From positions 4,905,501-4,969,500 of the forward strand of contig OZ005611.1 in the NCBI GenBank assembly GCA_963930655.1: a stretch of 64,000 nt of DNA. The letters are read 5' to 3'. The DNA is from Myrica gale (taxonomy: Eukaryota; Streptophyta; Magnoliopsida; Fagales; Myricaceae). Both the position numbers and the translations under genes were made by a program. This document shows positions 25,501 to 37,002 of this stretch, one piece after another (position 1 is the first letter of the stretch; each line of letters opens with the position of its first letter). The notes under the pieces are model-generated. The model worked only from the letters and a program-made list of their open reading frames with translations. It did no database searches and was not told the origin of the DNA.

Positions 25501-26649
25501 ACTCTTACCGACCTCAATTTTCACAACATTCTTAAAAATTTCTAAAAAAAAAAAATTAGCTTGCAAACACTGCCTAAATTACAGCCATAGGTGAAGTTTA
25601 GTCCTTTGTCTTCCTTTTTCCTTTATCGGAAAATTACAGCCATGAGTGTCAAACCGACAACCCAATCCTCTACCCTGCTCTTATCGGGGAAGAGGCGCTT
25701 TCACTTCATAAGGTTTTTATCTTCGATAATCTTCCCATGATGTCAAAAAACATAGAAGTCTTGAATAGGGATCACATCCCGCCAACCCATTGGAGGGAGG
25801 AAAACGAAAACGAAAAAGAAAGCGAGTCCTTGAAACTCGGTAAATAAATAAATAACAGCATAAATAAAACCTGGACATCAGAACGTGAGCATCTATTTTC
25901 CGCTCGGCTTCCGCACTTGCTTTGCGCACATCATCTGAAGTAGAAACCAACTTCGGAAACACACAAGACTGTATCAGCGGGAATTGTTGTGCCTCTAATT
26001 CTGCCAGAGGGGAAATAACACTCGTGTACGAAACCTGCAGTTCTCAATTCAGTACGCATGGAAGCAGCTTAAATATAGGACCGAACCAATTACATGATCC
26101 AAAACTGACAGATATGATAAATTTGCGTGGCAATAATAGTTTCACTCATTTGGCTGCCCTTTCGATTTGTTATTGCAAACGGTAAAACAAGCTCGAAACT
26201 AGTGGACACCTTGTCAAGAGGAACAGAAGCAACTCTATCGTGAACGGCTTTAGAGTTTGCAATGATTCGGTCAGCTAATCTGTGAATCTCCAACGCCGAT
26301 AGATTAACATGAGCATGAGAGCCCGGAGGACCTGAAAGTAAACATGAACTTAAATGCATACATATAGATTCGAACGGAGACCGTCAAAAAACTTGAAGTA
26401 GTCACCGGTTACTGAAATAGTGTCGGTGTGAGGGCGTGCACGCTTCCCGGAGAGTTTGAGAGAAAGTAGAAGTAAACCTTTCTTCTTTGTCTTTTTCTTG
26501 TGGGAGTTGAATGCGGAGACGGCGAGGTTGACAGCTAGAGCAACCAGAGCAGCGGCTCCGGTGAGTGCCAGGAAGTTTCTTCGGCCTCTCTTCTGCTCGT
26601 TGACCATTTTCTCGCTGTTTCCTCCACTTTCCGACGTCTCCCTATCCAT
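19503..26649 (-). CDS. Thimet oligopeptidase-like M3 zinc metallopeptidase
   Basis: Twenty exons with GT/AG borders give a 713-residue protein: 26478-26649, 26210-26331, 25871-26034, 25242-25332, 24798-24977, 24287-24367, 23934-24014, 23494-23586, 23266-23346, 22992-23154, 22732-22852, 22564-22636, 21556-21663, 20963-21060, 20836-20881, 20590-20686, 20345-20418, 20169-20273, 19860-19940, 19503-19613. All phases agree. The zinc motif HEFGH is at residues 505-509. Family landmarks FDLDLGALKQYFPVNLVL, GELLGYFYLD and GTNPASCFPR are present. A hydrophobic segment (about 25-47) follows a basic N-terminus, suggesting membrane anchoring or organelle targeting. It cleaves short peptides, probably products of larger proteases. 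It resembles Arabidopsis AT1G67690 in length and exon sequence. An alternative start at MVNEQ lies 14 codons downstream. Confidence 0.95.
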
Positions 26650-27017
26650 TTTCTCGCACACCAAACGGCACTTGGGAGGGAAACTTGTCGGGAAGGCGCA
26701 AAAGAAATGCAATTTACCATTTTAAAGTCGTGGCGGATTCTGCAAAAAATTCAAAACAAAAATTCAAAAAAGGTAATGAAAAATTGAAAATTCGAGGGCC
26801 GGGATTTAACTATACTATTTTCAAAATAATAGGTAAGTGAGGTAAGACTTTTTTTTGGTGGTGGGGGGGTGTTAGGTAAGTATCGAGACGGCCTGGATTG
26901 CGCCCAGTGCCTGTAGTTGGGCGATGGATGACGAGTATAAACTCCGAACCAAAAACAGACTAATTTTACCCTATTTGGATGCTACAAAATTTTAAAATTT
27001 TTTTATAATTTCATTTT

Positions 27018-27370
27018 GGACAAATTATATTTTTCACTATCAAACTACCGCGCATTTTTCACTTTGCACACCAAAGTATCACTTTTGTCAGATTGCACCC
27101 TCTATAATTTCTGTCAATTCATACGAAAAACGTGCGGTCAACCGCTACATGAACCAGTCGACCGCTGAATGTTACCTTTGTAGCAAGTGACGAATACTCA
27201 CGTGAAACGCACATAATGAATTTTCGGTCTAAATTGACGAAAATTATAAATAGAGGGTGCAAATTGTTGGGTCATGGTAGTTTGAGGGTGAAATCTAATA
27301 AAAAATAATACTTTGGGGTGCAAAGTGAAAAAGATGTGGTAGTTTGAGGATGAAATGTATAATTTTCCCT
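27018..27370. mobile_element. Non-autonomous DNA element with about 110-bp inverted ends
   Basis: The left arm (about 27018-27120) and right arm (about 27235-27370) are inverted copies with the phrases CAAACTACC, TTTCACTTTGCA and GCACCCTCTATAATTT. The two arms are clearly diverged, so the element is old. Composition suggests a Mutator-like MITE. I could not define a convincing target duplication. Confidence 0.55.
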
Positions 27371-28137
27371 AATTTTTTTATTAATTTTGATATTTTTTAC
27401 AGATTTTAATAAATTTCTAAGTTTTTAATAATCTTTTTTTATAAATTTTAACAACTTTTTCACCTATTTTAAGAAAATCTACTATACCTTCCATAAATTT
27501 TTATCCATCCAAAACAAGCTTCGTTTGGAGAAAAAATTATCCTCTAACTCCTAAATTAACACTAAAATATCAAAAAGAACTTTAAATTATGAAAACATTT
27601 ACGCTGTACTCTTAAAATTTTCTAAAATCATAAACATTAATCGTCGGTCTGTTATTTATATAAATTTATAATTTTCATATTAAATCGCACCAATAACAGA
27701 TTTCAATACAATCGTATGCAACACTGAATGCGATAGTAAAGAATTGTGACACGGCTGAGCACCTGTCCCCGAAGTTTGGTGATTGGTCGTTGAAAAGCGA
27801 GGGTGATTTATGTTTATGTCCCTCTGTGTATGGGTCGAAATCTTACAATATGCACGGAGATCACCTAGCAACCCACCGCTTAATCAATGTGTTTATGTGT
27901 TAGCCCATTAGGTCGTTGGATGGGCCCTCCTATCTTCTTCTTCTTCTTCTTCGGATAAGATAGGGAGCCAATAAAAACCCTACCAATAAGGCGAGATATT
28001 CCAGATTTCCACGTGATTGGTGGTATCGTATTAAGGATACGAGTATTTTAGAGAAGTTGTGAATATTTATATTTAATAGTATTTTATTATTATTTGTATA
28101 AAGTGGAGAGGACAAAAATTATTGTGTGAGTAAAGAT

Positions 28138-28331
28138 ATTGTGTGAGTGTCTGAGTGGACGGATGAGATTAGAAGTTGAGAAATCTAATGGCTGGCAAAA
28201 TGTCACGTCAATTAATGAATCTGACCCACAAACCCGACCCGCACAACCGACTCGGTTTCATTAATTGACGTGACATTTTGTCAGCTGTTAGATTTCTCAA
28301 CTTCTAATCTCACTCGTCCACTCACACAATA
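28138..28331. repeat. Near-perfect foldback (hairpin) element
   Basis: The left arm 28138-28219 and right arm 28257-28331 are almost exact inverted copies (GAGATTAGAAGTTGAGAAAT, ATGTCACGTCAATTAATGAA) around a loop of about 37 bp rich in CCGACC. Partial repeats of ATTGTGTGAG just left of it suggest nested ends. It has no coding capacity. A transcript through it would form a long stem. Confidence 0.75.
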
Positions 28332-29170
28332 ATCGGCCTCAAGTGTAGAGATAAATGATTTGGTGTAATTGTTTAATAAAAAATATTGGAATCATGTGAA
28401 AAATTAAAGAGAAAATTTGTGTTAAATAAAAAAGTAAAAAATTGTTGAAAATTATGTAAAATGTATTGGTTTTGTATTTGAATTCTTAAAATGTTCGGTG
28501 GTAGTTTTGCGAATGTATTTGAATCCTGAAAAAAAGTTGAAAACGAAAATAACCCAAGTTTTCAGGTTTTTTCTTTTTCTTTTTCTCTCTAGGTAAATTA
28601 AAGTAACAATAGTGTTTATTGTTAAAATTTTGGAATACCAAAAAATAGTCAAAAATGAAAAAATTTATGAAAAAAATGAAGAAATAAAAAATTTAAATAA
28701 ATATTATAATAAAAAATTACTTTATAACTTTTTTAATCAGACCTCAAATTTTAAAGTGCCAAAAATTTGACAATCGCGCAGTGAGAGATTCAACCCATGA
28801 ATCTATACCTGGAGAAGGAGGAGGTGACGTATGAGCTACGGCTCATCGGCAAGTTTTCGGTTTTCAATGGACCCAAAAGTTTTGGACGGGGGCCTGCACG
28901 AGTATATACGCAAAGCTCGCGGAATGATGGGCCCAGCACTACAGGGTATTTGCGGGCCAGTCTGTTCTTACCGACCCGGGGCCCATTTGTCAAGAAAGCA
29001 AGGAGAAAGTTAAACTGGGAAGAGTAGGGAGAGTGCGGATAGCCGTCAGCCCAGCTCTCTCCGCTTGAACTTTCGTCGCCTGCGCATTCGTCTCATCTCA
29101 TTTATTTTTCTCTCCATCTGTTTGGCAAGCTTGGAAATCTTACTCGAAGCTGTCTCGTTCTGGAAAATCC

Positions 29171-30831
29171 ATGGCACCGAAGGCCAAAGAAAAACCAAAG
29201 CCCTCTCCTTCGCCTTCACAGCCTCCCCCTTCCATCGAAGATCTCTTCGCTTCCCTTAACAAACACATCCAGCGATCCGATTTCGAACAAGCGGTCAAAG
29301 TCGCAGATCAAGGTCCAATTCTCACTGTCGCCGCTTTCAACCTTTGTTTCTCCGAATTCGGATGATTCTTTTTTCGGTTTAGTTTAAATGTTTGTATTTC
29401 TTTTCCTTTCTGGGTGTAGTTCTTTCGGTCGCACCTGGTGACGATGATGCGATTCGATGCAAGGTTGTGGCATTGGTTAAGGCAGATAGGTTCGAGGACG
29501 CAATCTCGACGATTCAGTCCTCCAAGAAGGTTTTGACCGATTTCAGTTTCTTCAAGGTAGGGAATTTCGAGCATGCTACCTTGGTGTTTGAATTTATCTC
29601 AACTTTTGGCGTTTCTTCTGCTACTTGAACTCGAATGCATGGCACTACACTCTTATGGATAAATCTTATCTTCATAAACGGGTAAATTTTGATGCCTAAC
29701 ATTGTCGAACTGAGTTAGTGGTCAAGTCGAAGTCGTCTTGTACTGGTCTTAGTTCTTGAGTTTGTGGTCCATACGTGAAACCAATTTATTTCTCTGATCT
29801 GTCAGCGAGTTTCAATTATGCATTTGGTTGGCTCCAAGAGCACGCGTAAGTTCCTTATTGATGTTCTTATTTTTGCTTTTGTTATCTCTAAGTAGGCATA
29901 CTGCTTATACAGACAAAACAAACTAGATGAAGCTTTGGTGTCCTTGAAAAGCCAAGAGGGGAATTCAGCAACCATGCTGTTAGAATCTCAGATTCTGTAT
30001 CGTCTTGGAAAAATGGATGCTTGCATGGATATCTATCAGAAGCTTCAAAAATCCAAGATTGACTCCTTAGAAATAAACTCTGTTTCTAGTTTGATTGCTT
30101 CTGGGAGGACCTCTGAAGTACAAAGACTGATGGATACACTTAAGGTTAAAGCAACTAGCAGTTTTGAGTTGGCATACAATACTGCATGTTCTTTAATTGA
30201 AGGGAACAAGTATACGGATGCGGAACAACTATTGCTGTCAGCCCGAAGGTAATGTGCTCGCTTGGTTACAAAAATCTGTACTCTGTTAACCTTCTAAATG
30301 ATGTCATGATCCCAAGAATTAACTTTAGCATTAGTTCTTACCCATGAATGTTGTGCTTACTGCAATATGTCTCAACATTAAGTTGGTATATTTGTAGCTT
30401 TCTTTGATGTGACTGGTTGTATGTTGTAAAGAGTGTCTGTAGACAAATCTTATATGGCATATCCATGTAGAGCTTAAACTTGAAGGATTGTGTGCGACTT
30501 TGTGAAACAGATTCTAGTCAAGCAAACTGTTTGCTCTTAAACTTGTTTTGAGGAATTGAAAAACTCAGCTTTTTCTGTTTTCACTTAAGTTCGTTGGTCT
30601 TATCAGTTTTGTGTATTCAAAACCAAGCTGCTCTATGTTCTGATAGTTCATTGAATTCTTCTGCATGTCACCTCCAGACATGAATGTTTGAGCTCCAATT
30701 TGGTCTATTTGGATCGTGGTTTTTGGGTTTTGCTCTTGTGTGAGACCTCAGTACATGGAAGTCTATTTTTTCTTGGCAGCAATGGGAATGGGTGGGGTAA
30801 GTGTCTTGATTTTGGAGATGAAAAAGATTCC

Positions 30832-30868
<37 letters not shown>

Positions 30869-33292
30869 CTCGCAGAAGGAAGTTCAGGTTCTCAATTAAG
30901 AGTCATCTTTAGTCTTCATCTTTTCCATGTGGAAAAAAACCTTCACTATCTTTGCCCTGTATGTAAGGAAGGAATAAATACAGAAAGCCATTTCTGGACG
31001 TTTGTGATTACTTTCTTTGCATCAGTTTTTGTGTGACAAGAAGCATAATCCTGGTACCCATTGCAATTGTCAACAATAAAGAATCATTGAAGTGTTGTTG
31101 TCCACATCAGTCACTTGTGACGTGTAATGCTATATGTAATTATATAAAAAAAAATGCTATATGTAATTATAGGATTTTTGGATGGATTTTCTTCTGGTTG
31201 ATTTTCTCCGAACCTAGGATTATGACTTCTGAATCATGGTTGCACCTTACCTGTTGTAAAGTTCAATCTCTTTGCTATCTGCAACAGATACTTTAAACTG
31301 CTCTCTTTCTACTTTTGGTAGTAACAATATATAGTACTGTGGAAGTTGATAGCCAGAAGGAAAATAATTTTGCTGTAGGTGGCTTACATCCAGTTTGAAT
31401 GTAAGTTCTGTTTGAAGTCTGGAAATCATATTCTGTAACATCCTAACTTTTGATCGTTATTCGTTGCAATGAAAGTGGCATGAAGGTGATTGAGGATAAA
31501 TAGTGTTGTCTACGACTCTACATTCTCTTTTCCTTTTTTTTGGCCCAGGGCCATGAAAGGAAAAACGTTTGAAGTGGGGAATGAATTGATATGCACTTAA
31601 CTGCTTGCACGTGCATTAGCTTAAGAAAGGGAAAAGAGTAGCTTCTGGATGAAAGTGATAATATTCTGGATGCTGATGTGCTTGTTCCTGTCAGAATTGG
31701 TCAGGAAACTCTGTTGGAAGATAACTTTCCGGATGATGAAATAGAGATTGAATTGGCTCCTATAGCTGTCCAGTTGGCCTATGTTCAGCAGGTAAGATTA
31801 TTGCATTTTTTAAAAATGTTTAGATCTTTTATTCAGTGATGGAGGCAGCAAGTGATGCAAATAGCCCTCTTTGTCAGCTCCTTGGTCACACACAAGAGGC
31901 CATTGAAGCATATACAGATATTATAAAACGAGATCTAGCAGACGAATCATCACTTGCAGTGGCCGTGAACAATCTCATTGCGTTGAAAGGTCCTAAAGAG
32001 GTTTCTGATAGCCTTAGGAAATTTGATCGGCTCAAAGAGAAGGATTCACAGTACTTCCAGCTTGCTCGTGGGCTAGACTTGAAGCTTTCACCAAAACAAA
32101 AGGAAGCAATATATGCAAACCGGGTTCTTTTACTTCTCCATGCAAATAGGCTAGATCAGGTTTTGCATTCTCTCCTTGCATTTGATGTTTTTCTTATTTT
32201 TTGTGGCCTTGTATAGAAAACAGAATGATTGTGATCCTCCTGATTTTACCTGATGAACTTGTTTATTAATAATTTTCACAGGCCCGAGAACTTGTTGCTG
32301 CACTGCCTGACATGTTTGTTGACAGTGTGATGCCTGTACTGCTTCAAGCTGCTGTTTTGGTGAGAGAGAACAAGGCTGGGAGAGCGGAAGAAATACTAAT
32401 GCAGTTTGCAGAAAAGTTCCCTGACAAGTCCAAGGTTGTTCTCCTAGCAAGGGCACAGGTTGCTGCTGCTGCCGGCCATCCCCATATTGCTGCAGAGTCC
32501 CTGGCTAAGATACATGATATCAACCACATGCCCGCCACTGTTGCAACCCTCGTGTCACTTAAGGAGCGTGCAGGAGATATAGATGGTGCAGCTGCTGTGC
32601 TTGACTCTGCAATCAAATGGTGGTCAAATGCCATGACCGAGGACAATAAGCTCAACATCATTATGCGAGATACTGCTTCCTTCAGGCTCAGGCATGGCCA
32701 TGAAGAAGATGCTGCCCGTTTATATGAGGAGCTTGTGAAAAGCCATGGAGACATAGAAGCGTTGGTTGGGCTGGTAACTACGGTTGCACATGTGGATGTT
32801 AACAAGGCAGAAGCTTATGAGAAGCAGCTGAAGCCATTACCCGGTTTGAAGGGGGTTGATGTGGATAGTTTGGAGAGGACTTCTGGAGCGCAGCATGTCG
32901 AGGGTGCTTCTCACGTTGGGGTTACTGAGGCATACGAGGAGGGAAAGACTAAAACAAAAACAAAGAAGAAGAGAAAAAGAAAGCCAAGGTACCCCAAAGG
33001 TTTTGATCCAGCTAACCCAGGTCCTCCACCAGATCCAGAAAGGTGGCTCCCCAAGAGAGAGAGGTCGAGCTATAGGCCAAAGAGGAAGGACAAGAGAGCG
33101 GCGCAGGTGAGAGGATCTCAGGGTGCAGTTGTCAGAGAAAAGCATGACGCTGGTACTTCTGGTGCCAATAATTCTAACGTTCCGAATGTAAAATCAACCC
33201 AAGCGAGTACCTCCAAAGGAGCCTCTCAGAATGCAGTTGCAGAGCAATCCAAGCCTCCATCCAAGTCGTCAAGAAAGAAGTCTAGGAATTAA
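29171..33292 (+). CDS. SRP72: Signal recognition particle subunit SRP72
   Basis: Six exons encode 673 residues: 29171-29312, 29420-29556, 29896-30248, 31695-31791, 31878-32159 and 32282-33292, with GT/AG borders and consistent phases. SRP72 binds SRP68 and 7SL RNA in the cytosolic particle that delivers ribosomes to the ER. The N-terminal two thirds are TPR-like helical repeats (FEQAVKVADQ, KLDEALVSLK, EAIEAYTDIIKRDL, ARELVAALPD). The C-terminal RNA-binding region starts with a Lys/Arg tract at about 559 and holds the signature PDPERWLPKRERS at about 587-599, then a Ser/Lys-rich tail. The length fits plant SRP72. Intron 3 is the longest (1446 bp) and carries a GA microsatellite near 30836-30866. 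Confidence 0.96.
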
Positions 33293-33688
33293 TTAGGAAG
33301 GATCCACAATTTTTGGTTGGAAATTTTGAATTGATGCAGTTTTTCGAACATTTTCTTTTTGGGTATTCCGTGGGAATTAAGGCGAGATTTTTGGTAATTT
33401 ACCTTTGGCCTCTGAGCTGTCTGGATTTGATTTAGAGCAATCAGAAAGTGACCTTGTCGTGATACCTTTCTCCTATGCTGTTGATTCTGGTTACTCCCCC
33501 TTATACCTACTACTTTTTAAATGAGAACCTGGGACAAAGCTCGAGGAACCAAGTTTAACGGGGCTCAGAGTTGCGCCTTTGCCGCAAGTGTCTCAGAAAT
33601 GAACTGCAACGCCCCAACTGAAGCCTGTCTCGGATGCTTAGAAAAAAAGAAACCAGTCTCATATTTTGCTTTTTCCACGACATTTCGA

Positions 33689-34083
33689 CTATGTTTGGTT
33701 AAGATCTTCAAGCCGTTTTTTTATTTTGAAAACTTGTTGCAATCCAAATATCATTTTTTACACACAAAAAATTTCAATATTTAATAAAATTTCTATCTAA
33801 TATAAAATCTAAAAAAAAATTGTGACTTCTTCCTCGATATCATGTACTTTGACAATGAAACCATTTCCAGTTCTAAATTTCTATGACTTAAGAATCTTTG
33901 TGTTGAAGGTTATTGAAAATGGAATGCCTAAACTTGTTTCATCTCCCACTCACTTTCTCTCTCTTCAAATCTTTATATGCTCGGAATCTTTTGAATTTGC
34001 AAATATATTTCTAACTTTTTGACCATATACTAATTTTTCTTAATCATTATCAAAAAAATGTTTTCAAAACTAAACCAAACATA
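33689..34083. mobile_element. MITE with ATGTTTGGTT inverted ends
   Basis: Bounded by CTATGTTTGGTT on the left and AACCAAACATA on the right, with AT-rich non-coding content. It shares end sequence with 11235-11483 and is longer. A few open frames inside have no protein-like character. Confidence 0.45.
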
Positions 34084-36197
34084 TTTACAGGGTGTTTGTT
34101 TTCAAAATTTTGTGTTGGTGTTAAAAAAGATATGGCATTGAAATTCTCATTTGAAAAATGCCCGATGCCTTGTCTTCAGGGATTGCCATGAGAGATGCTT
34201 TTGGATTAGGGGAAAGATGCGAACTTCAAGTTACAGGTTTCTTGGAGCGTCAACTAGTATCCAACTCTTCCTTGCTTGCTGCGATACATATGTTACAAAG
34301 GAAATTTACATAAATTATAAAATAAATATATGTGGTAGTTATAATGAGATGGACCCTCTTTCTTTTTATTTTTTCCTTAATGGCCAACAGAAAATTTTGT
34401 TTTACTCTTAAGAACAGAGAGGATAAATAGGTGTTGTTACTTTCTGGCCAATTGAAAAATATGTTTTAGACTCTAAAGAACATCTAGAGGGGGATGAATA
34501 TGTGATGTTACTTTCTTTTTTCGATGAATATACAAATTTATAACAAGTTCTAAATTAAGTCTTGTCTAGATCTGAAAGTATTAAACAATTAACACATATC
34601 AATTACAAAGAAAATATCAATCACGTGTCAAAACAAGAGATTTGATGATGAAATGAAAAGCATTATCAAAGGAAAAATCATTCCGGACTAGCAGCCACCA
34701 AAAATTCATTAGAAGATAGATATTACACCAGTGACTCAGACACGTGCAACATCCATTTGCTTGACTCTGACTACCCAAAGTAATAATCTAGGTAATCTAA
34801 CATAGACCCGCTCTTTTGGGGTTAACCTTCAGCCTTCTGAAGTTCTTCTCATAAATCTCTTCAACATTGGTAACTCCGGCTGTTAATCTCCTGAAAGGCT
34901 TTTCACATAAGAGATTGATTTCAATGATAATTGAGATGGTTGATGTAAGAGAGAGAAAATATAAACAATGCAAAATATCAAATGATTTTTTTTCTAAAGC
35001 ATGATATGCCAAAGAAGGACAAAATAACTTGAGTAAAAATCTTAGGCGTTTTTTTACGGTTTAAATACAAAAAGATGAGAAAATTTAAATCGTGAGAATT
35101 TCACTCGAGCCAAGATCGAGCGAAGGTTGAGTGATCTCTGTGTAAAAAAAATACCTATTTCACTCGAGTCAAAATCAGAGCGGAAATCAAGCAAAATTAT
35201 CTGTATAAAAATGCACGTTTTTTGCTCAAGCTAAGATCAGACGAAGATAATAGAAGTCATATTCCGGAGATAAACTTGAGATATACTGATCACACTTCGC
35301 GAATTCGAATTATTCTTTCAAAATTCGAACGCTCTTCATCCTTATCTTCGGGCTTTAAATGCTTTCAAATTCTAATATGCTTAATTCAAACACTTTTAAA
35401 ATTATAATCTTCTTAGAAGACATATTGAACACTTAAAAAAACCTCTTATTTAAACAATTCAAATTATAATTTAAATTTTAAAATCGAATCTGTCAATAAC
35501 TTTTATACCAACTAACCAGTCAACAAGCTCTCAGTAAGTCCAAATTTTGGCAAGCACAAATGGCCGATGCCCAACCTAGGAGGATGTTAGTTTTGTAAAA
35601 AAATTTAAGTTTTTGATATAATTATGAATATTTATGTAAATTGAAATCTTATAAGTTTTTGTGTAAAAGTTTGTGACAAGTTTTAAAGATATTTTAATTT
35701 TTGTTGGAGTTTATAAAAAGTTGTAGAGAGAGATGAATTGTTGTAATTGTTTAATAAAAAAATATTGAAGTTAGGTGAAAAGGTATAGAGAGGTAATATT
35801 TATTATAATTTTTTTAAAAAAATGTATTGAAATTTATGTGAAAAATTGTTGGAAATTATGTAAAAAATATTAGTATTTATGTATGAATTTTTTAATTTTT
35901 AAATGTTTGTTTTATATATTTATTTAATTTTATTATATTTTAGAATATTTTTATAAATGATCCATAAATAATAGAACCGTAACAAGAAATAATAATTTAA
36001 TTATACAATGGATCAGATCTTCCGGTCAATATCCAAATCCGGCCCAATCAAACTTACGAGGCCGTGCGGTTGGGGGTGGGGTCCTGATTAGACATACCAA
36101 CTCCAGATGCTTATCACAACCTAAACACAATCACTCGAGATCCGACGGACAGAAACACCATTCCCATACACCAAAGTGATTAAGGAGTACTTAGGTG

Positions 36198-36388
36198 GGA
36201 TTGTTTCGTAAAATTTTAGTGTTGTTAAAATTTTAGAAATTGAATTTAGTGAAAAAGTGAAGAGAGAGGTAATTTTTTTATATTTTTTGTAGTGAAAATT
36301 AATGATTTAATGGGGAGAGAGATTATATTATAAAATTTTATTGTGTTAAAATTTTAATAATGATAAATTTTTACAATGCAAACACAGT
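36198..36388 (+). mobile_element. AT-rich MITE (family also at 50930, 58692, 62224)
   Basis: About 190 bp running from TTGTTTCGTAAAATTTTAGT to GCAAACACAG. Shared internal phrases are 'gtgaaaaagtgaagaga' and 'gagagattatattata'. Four copies of this family are visible in the window, two in each orientation. Confidence 0.55.
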
Positions 36389-36426
36389 TTTAGAAAAGAA
36401 GACCAAGGAAATAATCTATAAAAAAA

Positions 36427-37002
36427 GGGTTAATGTCCATTTTAGTCCCTAGGTTTTATGTCATTTATCAAATTAGTCATTGAGTTTCAATTTTGATCAA
36501 ATCAGTCTTTGGGTTATTTTCATTGATCGATTTAGTCATTCCGTCCAATTCCGTCGCGCCGTGCACAGTCAGTTAACGGAGTGCCACGTCACTACTAATC
36601 ATATCGCGACACGTGTTTTTTTTGAAAAAAAAACGAGGGAGGTTGCCTCCCTCCGCGAGGGAGCCCAGATCTGGCTCCCCGTCGCCGGGGAGGGCTGCTC
36701 CCGTCGCTGGGGGTGGCCGCGAGCCACCCCCGTCGCTTTCCTGCTCAAGGGCGGCCGGGAGCAGCCCTCCCGGCGAATCGCGTGAAGGAGGCTGCCTCCC
36801 TCGTTTTTTTTTCAAAAAAGACACGTGTCGCGATATGATTGGTAGTGACGTGACACTCCGTTAGCTGACTGTGCACGGGGTGACGGAATTGGACAGAAAG
36901 ATTAAATCGATCAATGAAAATAACCCAATGACTGATTTGATCAAAATTGAAATCCAAGAAATAAATGACATAAAATCTAGAGACTAAAATGTAAATTAAT
37001 CC
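36427..37002. mobile_element. Mutator-like MITE with about 220-bp inverted ends and GC-rich core
   Basis: The left arm (36427-about 36650) and right arm (about 36785-37002) are inverted copies, starting GGGTTAATGTCCATTTTAGT and containing TTTTGATCAAATCAGTC and CATATCGCGACACGTG. It is inserted in an A-rich target (near-identical A runs on both sides, compatible with a 9-bp duplication). The central 130 bp are very GC-rich, with inverted GGCTGCTCCCG-type pieces, unlike anything nearby. Overlapping open frames on both strands are by-products of the palindrome. Confidence 0.75.

Larger units (their letters stand above)
26650..29170. other. Intergenic spacer, peptidase to SRP72 (divergent promoters)
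   Basis: The two flanking genes are transcribed away from each other, so this 2.5-kb stretch holds both promoters. It also contains an inverted-repeat element (27018-27370), a TTC microsatellite (about 27933-27952), a strong foldback (28138-28331) and AT-rich MITE-like DNA (28340-28740). No gene was recognised. Confidence 0.6.
33293..36426. other. MITE-rich intergenic spacer
   Basis: No gene was recognised in about 3.1 kb. It holds the 3'UTR of SRP72, a MITE at 33689-34083, a MITE fragment near 34089-34140, degenerate 60-bp tandem repeats near 35098-35250, AT-rich MITE-like DNA at 35585-35900, and another MITE at 36198-36388. Confidence 0.55.

Noticed and set aside
28797-29027. Open frames on both strands upstream of SRP72
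   Set aside because: Short, GC-rich promoter-side DNA; the SRP72 start is clearly at 29171 by family alignment.
36573-36864. Overlapping Pro/Arg-rich open frames on both strands
   Set aside because: They mirror each other because the DNA is the palindromic part of a MITE.
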